A DNA stretch of 25,892 bases, from the NCBI GenBank assembly GCA_028718065.1, contig JAQUMP010000002.1, positions 1 to 25,892 on the forward strand, written 5' to 3'. Made by a program: the position numbers and the translations under genes. The stretch comes from Chitinivibrionales bacterium. Lineage in GTDB: Bacteria > Fibrobacterota > Chitinivibrionia > Chitinivibrionales > FEN-1185. The notes beneath the pieces are model-generated. The model did not search any database and was not told where the DNA came from. It worked only from the letters and a program-made list of their open reading frames with translations. Within the stretch, counting starts at the first letter, position 1, and each line of letters starts with the position of its first letter. Positions 7,570 to 14,025 of this stretch are shown one piece after another.

Positions 7570-8685
7570 ATGAAAGACGTTCCTGTATATAAGAAATATT
7601 TTGCGATGATTGCTCTTATGGTGATAGTTACTTTCACCGGTTCATTCGGGCAATGGTCAAGAGATGCGTCTAGATGGGTTACTTATTTAACGAATCCGGG
7701 TGATTTTGTGGGTGTTGGGCTAGATACGCCGCTGTATGATTTTCATCTCCGGCGCAGTACGTTCGCCATGAATCCGCTCTGGGCATGGCCGCTTGTTTTT
7801 GAGCAGAATACCGCGAGCGAGTTTCATATCCAGAACGGCGGAAGTACAAGGTTTACGATAATGCCGGGAGGGTTTGTCGGGATTAATACCACGAATCCCA
7901 GCGCAAATCTTGACGTGCAGGGGAATATTGAAATCCCCTATACCTGTATGCTCGATCTTAATTACGGCGCCAGAGACTATGGTTTTAGATGCGAGCTGTC
8001 GAAATTAAAAATTTATGCCGGCAGTACTACTCCCAGAATGGTCATTCTTGGAGACAATGGTACTTTGGGCGTGGGAACAACTAGTCCGGAGCCGGCTGCG
8101 AGATTAGAGGTTAGTGGGCTTTCTTTATTTAATGGCGGTCAACCAGCTAATCTGGGAGGGATGAATCTTTCATTTTTGCAGAATAGCGCGAAAATGCTGA
8201 TAGGTTGGAACCGGACAAACGGTGAAGGCGAAACGGATTTCATTACCAACAGGAGCGCGACAGCGGGCACGACCGGTGGCTTTGCGTTTTATGATATTGA
8301 CAATAGCGGAAATGTAAGACAATTAGTGCGGATGCTTTCCAGCGGCGACATGCATGTAGAAGGCAAAATCGGGGCAAGAGAACTCATCGTGACCACGGGC
8401 GCCTGGCCTGATTATGTATTCAAAAAAGATTACAAGCTCAAGCCCCTTGCCGAAGTTGAAAAGAGCATTCAGCAGAGCGGCCATTTGGAAGGAATTCCTT
8501 CGAGTGCCGAAGCAACCAAGAAAGGTGTAGAAGTCGGCACCATGCAAGCCAAGCTGCTACAGAAGGTCGAGGAGCTAACCTTGTATGTCATTGAGCAGAA
8601 CAAGAAAATTGAAAGGCAGAATGGGAGAATTGATAGGTTGATAGCGGAAAACAAGTTGCTTGAAAACCGTATAAAAGAAAGATAA
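7570..8685 (+). CDS. Secreted tail-fibre-like protein with coiled-coil C-terminus
   Basis: The start at 7570 (371 residues) is favoured over 7540 because AAAGGA lies at the right distance and the signal peptide (about 1-27, ending GSFG) then sits at the N-terminus. Two copies of the motif VGINTTNPSANLDV and VGTTSPEPAARLEV mark beta-rich units seen in tail-fibre-like proteins of the FCB group. From about residue 278, WPDYVF, KLKPLAEVEKSI and HLEGIPS match the typical C-terminal module of these proteins. A leucine-heptad coiled coil (about 325-370) closes it. It is presumably an extracellular trimeric or surface protein. Its function is unknown. It is cotranscribed with the preceding gene (54-bp gap). 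Confidence 0.7.
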   Translation: MKDVPVYKKYFAMIALMVIVTFTGSFGQWSRDASRWVTYLTNPGDFVGVGLDTPLYDFHLRRSTFAMNPLWAWPLVFEQNTASEFHIQNGGSTRFTIMPGGFVGINTTNPSANLDVQGNIEIPYTCMLDLNYGARDYGFRCELSKLKIYAGSTTPRMVILGDNGTLGVGTTSPEPAARLEVSGLSLFNGGQPANLGGMNLSFLQNSAKMLIGWNRTNGEGETDFITNRSATAGTTGGFAFYDIDNSGNVRQLVRMLSSGDMHVEGKIGARELIVTTGAWPDYVFKKDYKLKPLAEVEKSIQQSGHLEGIPSSAEATKKGVEVGTMQAKLLQKVEELTLYVIEQNKKIERQNGRIDRLIAENKLLENRIKER

Positions 8686-8714
8686 GGCAATAGACCGATT
8701 GTTGAGGAGGCCTC

Positions 8715-9104
8715 ATGAAGCTGAAATGCGTAAATTTTATAGCAGCGTTGAATGTTTTATTTCTTCTAAATTGTAGCCCTGCGAAAAATTCTACACCATT
8801 GGTATTTACAATGGCCGATAATGGGACCACTCAAAACGTTTCAAATGGGATGCAATTTGAGATTCATTTAAGTGCGGCACCGTCAACAGGCTATTATTGG
8901 CGTACTCCGTCAATAGATACAACAAAAATAAGATTTGATGGAGAACATTTTGTCCCATCGGATAATTTAGTTGGTTCCGGAGGTGCGGAAGTTCTAAGGT
9001 TTTCTGTTATAGATACAGGAACAAGCATTTTGAAAATCAAATATGAAATATCTATAAGCCGCCCTCCTTCAGACTCATTTTCAATAAATATTGTAGCCAA
9101 TTGA
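8715..9104 (+). CDS. Chagasin-family (I42) cysteine-protease inhibitor, exported
   Basis: The 129-residue protein starts after a strong GAGGAGG site. A hydrophobic leader ends in LLNCS at Cys20, a possible lipoprotein site although Asn at -1 is unusual. The three inhibitory loops of chagasin are recognisable: APSTGYYW (55-62, usually NPTTGY), GSGGAEVLRF (87-96, usually GxGG) and SRPPSDSF (115-122, usually RPW/RPF). Chagasins block papain-like proteases by wedging these loops into the active site. The gene lies 30 bp before a papain-like protease, so it is probably its dedicated inhibitor. In the third loop Pro replaces the usual aromatic, which may tune its specificity. Confidence 0.8.
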   Translation: MKLKCVNFIAALNVLFLLNCSPAKNSTPLVFTMADNGTTQNVSNGMQFEIHLSAAPSTGYYWRTPSIDTTKIRFDGEHFVPSDNLVGSGGAEVLRFSVIDTGTSILKIKYEISISRPPSDSFSINIVAN

Positions 9105-9134
9105 CCAACAACCAAGTCAATTAAGGAATACACA

Positions 9135-10955
9135 ATGCTTAAAAAAATAATAATTCTTGGAATTGCCTTATTGTTTACAAAAGCTTTATATGCTGATACT
9201 CATCCAACAGGCCTTCTTCAATGGACGCCGGAAGAAGAAGTGTGGTATCAGAATTTACCTTCCTATTCCGCTTCGTCTGGATTGGCAAAATTGTTGCCTT
9301 TCACTGATAGCATCAACGCCAGTAAGATCAATATACGGGATGAATTATTGCAAAATGGCCAAATTAGGATTGGAAGCTCGTGGGTAAATAATATTAAAAA
9401 TCAAAATCAATGTGGCTCATGTGTTACAAACGCTATGGTAACTTCAATGGAATATTGCTTAAAAAGAAAATTGTTGATTGAGAATGAATGGCCATTTTCT
9501 AATTACGTTATTCTATTTTCAGTCCCGCAAGCACTGGGTTGTACAAACCAAGGCTGCGCTGGCGCAAATCCGGCAAATAAACTAAGTGCGATGATTAGCC
9601 AGAATGTGAATGTCGTTTTACAAGAGGATAATAATGTTACTCAAGATACAGGAGTAAGTTATAGTTGCACCACATCGAGTGATTATGTACGACTTGTAAG
9701 TTATGCAAAAGCCTCTTCTGAAGCTTGGGTAAAACGTGCTTTAACCAATCATTTCCCTGTTATGGCCACAATTTATGCCAAGCAGTCGGGGGGATATTAT
9801 TTCTGTGATCAAGAAGTTGTTGATTATGATCTACCAAATCCTGATTCGCTCCGGCATGAAATTACAATAATTGGCTATGATGATAACGATAACGGAGGCG
9901 TTTGGATTGTACAGAACTCATGGGGGGATTGCCACGGAGACGGCATATTAAAAATAAAGTATGGTAAAGCCGGCATTTCCAAGTTTATCGTAGTTATGGA
10001 TGTCCAATTAAGCGCAGGGCTGGAAAGTCGATTGCAAGCTCCGTATTGTTATCAAACAGACAGTCAGGTAATCCATACCGTAACGGGGTATAATTCACAG
10101 ACTTCAGTCACAGTAACCACAGCTTCATGGGGTCTGGGAAGCAGCGGCAGTGCTTTAATACCTCCTTTGACATCGGCTTATTACAAAGGAACAAGGTATG
10201 CAATAACCCGTAGCGTCGAGATACCATTACAAAGCGAAGTAAATTTTTTAATAAATGAAACAAAAGGAGTATCTGCTGCAAGCCCTGATTGGAATAAACA
10301 ATCATGGGGCTACATAAGCTACGATACGGTGACATATGATAGTGGAACATATAAACGAGCAAATTTTTTAACATTTGTTTATGACTTGTATCTGGCGGAT
10401 GGCACACATATAGGCTTTTGGCCGTGTAATTTAACAGATGCCAGTTTTAAATATCAGTCAGTAGGTGCAGGCATATGCGAAGGCGCTCATATTGCGCCGA
10501 ATATTTCATTTACCGCCGATGCAACCACGGGTGAGCAACCTGCAACAATTAATTTTTCATACCAAAATACTGGAGGCGGGTATATAGACAATTTTTTATG
10601 GAATTTTGGGGATGGGACGACCTCGACAGATGCAAACCCAACGCATGTGTATGATAGCGTAGGGACATTTACAGTATCTTTAATCGCCTCGAATTCGTAC
10701 GGAGCTGATACAAGTACAAGGCAAGGATATATTCATATTTTGATACCAGTAGAACGTTCGTATTCAAACTCAAACGAGAGCGGTACAATATCTGATGTAA
10801 AGGCACGGGATACCCTTACAATCTCAAATACTCATATTACCTCAAGTGCGACAGCAAATTTTAAAGCAGGAAATGCCATTGTAATTAAAAGTTGGACAAC
10901 GGTTGGTCTGGGCGCTGAGGTTCGGTTTGCAATCGACCCTACGCTTAGGCAATAA
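9135..10955 (+). CDS. Secreted papain-like (C1) protease with PKD domain
   Basis: The 606-residue precursor has a signal peptide (1-20, ending LYA) and a short putative prosegment. The catalytic set of a C1A protease is visible: oxyanion Gln90, nucleophile Cys96 in NQCGSC, His241 in RHEITIIGY and Asn261 in VQNSWGD. A PKD domain (about 450-530, with NFLWNFGDGTTSTDANPTHV) follows. A C-terminal beta module (ARDTLTIS, ITSSATANFKAGNAIVI, LGAEVRFAI) resembles the anchoring or stack repeats at the ends of secreted FCB proteins. It should cleave proteins outside the cell. AAGGA precedes ATG 9135. The 30-bp gap to the chagasin gene implies coordinated expression of enzyme and inhibitor. Confidence 0.87.
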   Translation: MLKKIIILGIALLFTKALYADTHPTGLLQWTPEEEVWYQNLPSYSASSGLAKLLPFTDSINASKINIRDELLQNGQIRIGSSWVNNIKNQNQCGSCVTNAMVTSMEYCLKRKLLIENEWPFSNYVILFSVPQALGCTNQGCAGANPANKLSAMISQNVNVVLQEDNNVTQDTGVSYSCTTSSDYVRLVSYAKASSEAWVKRALTNHFPVMATIYAKQSGGYYFCDQEVVDYDLPNPDSLRHEITIIGYDDNDNGGVWIVQNSWGDCHGDGILKIKYGKAGISKFIVVMDVQLSAGLESRLQAPYCYQTDSQVIHTVTGYNSQTSVTVTTASWGLGSSGSALIPPLTSAYYKGTRYAITRSVEIPLQSEVNFLINETKGVSAASPDWNKQSWGYISYDTVTYDSGTYKRANFLTFVYDLYLADGTHIGFWPCNLTDASFKYQSVGAGICEGAHIAPNISFTADATTGEQPATINFSYQNTGGGYIDNFLWNFGDGTTSTDANPTHVYDSVGTFTVSLIASNSYGADTSTRQGYIHILIPVERSYSNSNESGTISDVKARDTLTISNTHITSSATANFKAGNAIVIKSWTTVGLGAEVRFAIDPTLRQ

Positions 10956-11291
10956 TTATAGTTATCCTTTCTGAGACCACTCCCGCCCGGAACTGGGCGG
11001 GAGCACTTCGCGAGCAAAGTGCATAAGGAGTTCCCTTTTTTCTGCCGCAACGTAAAAGGTAGTTCCGGCCGCCTGCGCCGGTGACCGCTTCGCGGCCGGT
11101 CGCCGCGTCCGGCTCTGGCGGGGAATTAGGGGAAGCGGCATTACCGCACTCCGCCAAAACGCTCCCGCGTACATCGTGTCCGCTCCGCGTTTTGCCCCGT
11201 GGCGACGAGCGTTTTTTATGCGCCGGGCAAGGCTCTGATCGCCCTAAATTCCACCCTACCTGCAGTTGTAGCAGCTTGTTCTTTAATAACT
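10956..11291. other. Structured GC-rich spacer between convergent operons
   Basis: No gene is supported between the convergent protease and coupling-protein genes. At least five inverted repeats lie in order. They are CTCCCGCCC/GGGCGGGAG (10980-11003), CACTT/AAGTG (11004-11021), CCGGCCGC/GCGGCCGG (11065-11099, with an inner GACC-GC-TTC-GC-GG-GGTC alternative), GGCGG/CCGCC enclosing GCGG-CATTA-CCGC (11117-11155), and AAAACGCTC/GAGCGTTTT (11156-11215) running into TTTTTT. Termination for both operons must occur here, but the amount of structure is more than simple terminators need. The last 70 bp before the coupling-protein stop are unremarkable. Confidence 0.55.
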
Positions 11292-13001
11292 TTACAAAAC
11301 ATACCTATCATCTTCCTCTTCCTTCTTCTTTCCATCGTCTACCTTTTTCGCAGGTTCCGGAGTTTCTAACGACTGTCCGGTTTTTTCCCATGACCCGGTA
11401 TCAACCTTGAGGCTGATGTCGTCGCGTGGCATGTACGGCACGTTTTTGTCTGGTAACAACACAATATCCAATCCAACTGGTGTTACACTGTATTCGGGAA
11501 ACTTCAACAGAAAGGTCATGTTTGGCATATTCATGATTTCGGAAGGGAGCACGACACGCTCATTAAGCGTCTGCTGAGATGTTGTTTGCGAGGCACCCTG
11601 GGCGCTGGATGATTCGGAGACATTGGTCTGCCGTATTTCCCGGTCGCCGATTTTCTTGCTGAGATAATCCGCGGTGTAGGGGTCATTGGCTGCAAACGTG
11701 AAGGTCGTTGCGCATGAATTTATTATTGTCTGGGAAATTTCTTTCCCGTAGATTTTGTCAATCTGGCCCATGTCCTGCAGGGCAATCCAAACGCTCATGC
11801 CTTTGCTCCGGCCATTGGTGAGCATGGTCGGGATGGTCGGAAGATTGTTGAGCGTCCCGAATTCATCGATAAAAAAGAAAAAGCGCCTCTGCCGGTCGTC
11901 GGGGATGGACAGGACCCGCTTCCCGGCCAGCTCAATCAACAGGGAAAGAATCGGCCTTATGGTATCTGAAATCTCACTGTAGTTGGTCAAAAAAACTGTT
12001 CGCCGGTCATTCGGATCGGAAACCCATTTCTTGATGGAGAAATCCCCGTCTAAATTCCGAAGGTACTCAAAGCACTGCGTGGAGCTTCCCATGACGGAAA
12101 GAATAGACTGCCCGGCCTTGTCCTGGGTAAGATGTTTTGTGGCGGTTTCCGTTCCTTTATACCGGGAAAGAAAATCCGAGAGGTCGTGCGCCGGCATGTT
12201 GCAGCATTGGTATATTTCTTCATTAGTCTTTTTCCCTGCCAGAAAACACGCCAAGAGGATCCCCGCGAATACATCGCGGGCGGCATTGCTCCAATACGGG
12301 TCATTGCCCGTTATGGGAATCAGGGAATTCGCTATGCTGCGGATATCGAGCTGCGTTTCAATCTCATTGAAAATATTCCAGTTCACGCACCGCTTGTCAA
12401 AAGGATTGAAGAGAAGGTCCTTGTCCGGATTGAAAAACTTTGCGACCTGGTCGCCTTTGAAATCGTAAATTATTGCTTTGTCTTTCCGTTCAATGACCTT
12501 CTGAATTACCCGGTAAAAAAGCTGTGACTTGCCGCATCCCGGCCTTCCGATGGAGAAAAAATGCGTGGTCTCGTAATGTACGGGGATTTTTATCTTCGCG
12601 GTTATAGGCAGGCACCTGTCATCCGTGCATTTTGACAGCGCTTTGGCTAAATCCGTTTCTTCCGAGACTGATGAGCCTCGAATGTGGTGTTTGGTTCCAA
12701 GATCATCATGCTTTCCGCCAAAAAAGTGTCTGAAAATTATGAAAATCAGAACCGGCACAAGGTAGACCAGGCCGGAAAAAAGCAAGAGCTTGTCTTTTGG
12801 AGTAACGTGGTCGAAAAAAAATTCATAGACGGTCAAAATCACGATCACAAAAAAGTAAGGGCTTTTGTAAAACAGCTCCGCCCAGGTTTTCCATTTGGGG
12901 GAGGTCGCGGATTTCAGCTTGCTGCTGAATTCTGAAAAACGAGGGATTTTGATGAGCAGGATGACTATCCATATCACCGAAACCCATATATACTTTGCCA
13001 T
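11292..13001 (-). CDS. Type IV coupling protein (VirD4/TrwB-type)
   Basis: The 569-residue protein has N-terminal membrane segments (about 3-19, 47-64 and 72-91) followed by a cytoplasmic P-loop ATPase. Walker A is IGRPGCGKSQ (151-160), Walker B is FFFFIDEFG (374-382), and the family block FLTNYSEISDTIRPILSLLIELAG lies between. Such proteins dock the relaxase-DNA complex to a type IV secretion channel and drive transfer. The C-terminus ends in a Lys/Glu-rich tail (KKVDDGKKKEEEDD), likely a flexible partner-binding end. It is the last gene of the mobilization operon. No VirB-type channel genes are in the window, so a channel must be supplied from elsewhere on the element or by another element. 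Confidence 0.9.
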   Translation of the reverse strand: MAKYIWVSVIWIVILLIKIPRFSEFSSKLKSATSPKWKTWAELFYKSPYFFVIVILTVYEFFFDHVTPKDKLLLFSGLVYLVPVLIFIIFRHFFGGKHDDLGTKHHIRGSSVSEETDLAKALSKCTDDRCLPITAKIKIPVHYETTHFFSIGRPGCGKSQLFYRVIQKVIERKDKAIIYDFKGDQVAKFFNPDKDLLFNPFDKRCVNWNIFNEIETQLDIRSIANSLIPITGNDPYWSNAARDVFAGILLACFLAGKKTNEEIYQCCNMPAHDLSDFLSRYKGTETATKHLTQDKAGQSILSVMGSSTQCFEYLRNLDGDFSIKKWVSDPNDRRTVFLTNYSEISDTIRPILSLLIELAGKRVLSIPDDRQRRFFFFIDEFGTLNNLPTIPTMLTNGRSKGMSVWIALQDMGQIDKIYGKEISQTIINSCATTFTFAANDPYTADYLSKKIGDREIRQTNVSESSSAQGASQTTSQQTLNERVVLPSEIMNMPNMTFLLKFPEYSVTPVGLDIVLLPDKNVPYMPRDDISLKVDTGSWEKTGQSLETPEPAKKVDDGKKKEEEDDRYVL

Positions 13002-13037
13002 GAAAATCCTTTTAAGTTAAGGCTTACTCCGAGGCTG

Positions 13038-13322
13038 TCATGCGGCCGCCGATGCAGCCGGCTGTTTAGTTTCCTTCGGTGTCGGCCAGTATTTTTCACA
13101 AATAGCGACAACGGCCTTAATGTCAAGAGAACCGGCACGTTCCTTATACAGCTTCTTGAGCGCCTTTCCAGCTTCGGTTACTCTTTCAGTTTCCACCTTT
13201 GCCAGGCGTTTGTTCAGGATTTTTTCCTTCTCTTTATCCTTAAGCTGCATTTGCTTGATCTTTTCAAGCCGTCGCTGTTTCATTGCCTCCAACTGCTCCT
13301 CAATCGTTTTCCGCGCTGCCAT
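13038..13322 (-). CDS. Small coiled-coil mobilization-operon protein
   Basis: The 94 residues are strongly charged and helical, with a long predicted coiled coil (about 5-60: EEQLEAMKQRRLEKIKQM and onward). A short C-terminal unit (LDIKAVVAICEKYWP) and an Ala-rich tail follow. The architecture recalls the small TraC/TraD accessory proteins coded beside relaxases in Ti-type plasmids, but the similarity is too weak to name. GGAG and GAGG motifs lie upstream of ATG 13322. It sits between the membrane coiled-coil gene (28-bp gap) and the coupling-protein gene (36-bp gap), so it is likely a relaxosome or coupling accessory protein. Confidence 0.65.
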   Translation of the reverse strand: MAARKTIEEQLEAMKQRRLEKIKQMQLKDKEKEKILNKRLAKVETERVTEAGKALKKLYKERAGSLDIKAVVAICEKYWPTPKETKQPAASAAA

Positions 13323-13350
13323 AAATCCTCGCTCCTTTTAATGGTATAGG

Positions 13351-14025
13351 TTAAATTGAATTGTCATCCGTCTGTACTGGACCTGCTGCCGGCGGATTTT
13401 TTGCATTATATAATTCGTTAGCAAAAAATTTCTTCATGTCCCCGGTTATTTTTTCATGCTCCTGGTCCTTTTTTTTCAGAGCCGCCTCGCACTCTGCTTT
13501 GATCGCGGCATTCTGTTGTGTCATTGCATCGTGCGACTCCCGGTACTGAGCAAGCGTTCTCCTGAATTTGTCATTCTCGGCCGATGTGTTCTGTACGTCT
13601 GTTTGCAGCTCGGAAATTTTCCTGTTTTTCCACCTTATGTCGTCCTCAAGGTCTTTTATTTTTTTGCCGCAATCCGCTTTGTCTCGTTCCAGCCCGATTA
13701 TTTTTGACCTTATAAAAATAATCCCTGCCCCTATGCCTATCAGGATGACGAATATTATTACTGGTGGTTTCCAGTTTACAAGGGGGTTTAAAAGGAACGC
13801 GCTGATTCCGCTGGTTTTATCATTGACGATAGCAAATATAACCCCCTGATAATAAACCTGATTGTGCTTGTCAAACAAGAGACACGATGAAATGACTGAT
13901 AAAATATCGCGTTTAATCAATATCTGTGCTGAATAACAGGCCAGAAGGCTCAAAACAATGAAACCGATTATAACGGTCTTGCTCGGTTTATAAATCCCTT
14001 CCATCACGCTCAATTTCACGCGCAT
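13351..14025 (-). CDS. Membrane-anchored coiled-coil protein of mobilization operon
   Basis: The 224-residue product has two hydrophobic segments (about 17-37 and 71-107) separated by a short extracytoplasmic stretch. A long cytoplasmic coiled coil follows (about 110-205, e.g. KIKDLEDDIRWKNRKISELQ). The 5' end overlaps the relaxase gene by 38 bp in another frame. ATG 14025 lies very close to AAGGAG, and ATG at codon 8 is an alternative start. Overlap implies translational coupling. It has the look of a membrane scaffold tying the relaxosome to the coupling protein. No family is recognised, so this role is inferred from topology and gene order. Confidence 0.65.
   Translation of the reverse strand: MRVKLSVMEGIYKPSKTVIIGFIVLSLLACYSAQILIKRDILSVISSCLLFDKHNQVYYQGVIFAIVNDKTSGISAFLLNPLVNWKPPVIIFVILIGIGAGIIFIRSKIIGLERDKADCGKKIKDLEDDIRWKNRKISELQTDVQNTSAENDKFRRTLAQYRESHDAMTQQNAAIKAECEAALKKKDQEHEKITGDMKKFFANELYNAKNPPAAGPVQTDDNSI

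Noticed and set aside
11983..12527. Plus-strand frames opposite the coupling-protein gene
   Set aside because: They are antisense to the Walker-motif region of the coupling protein and have no domains.
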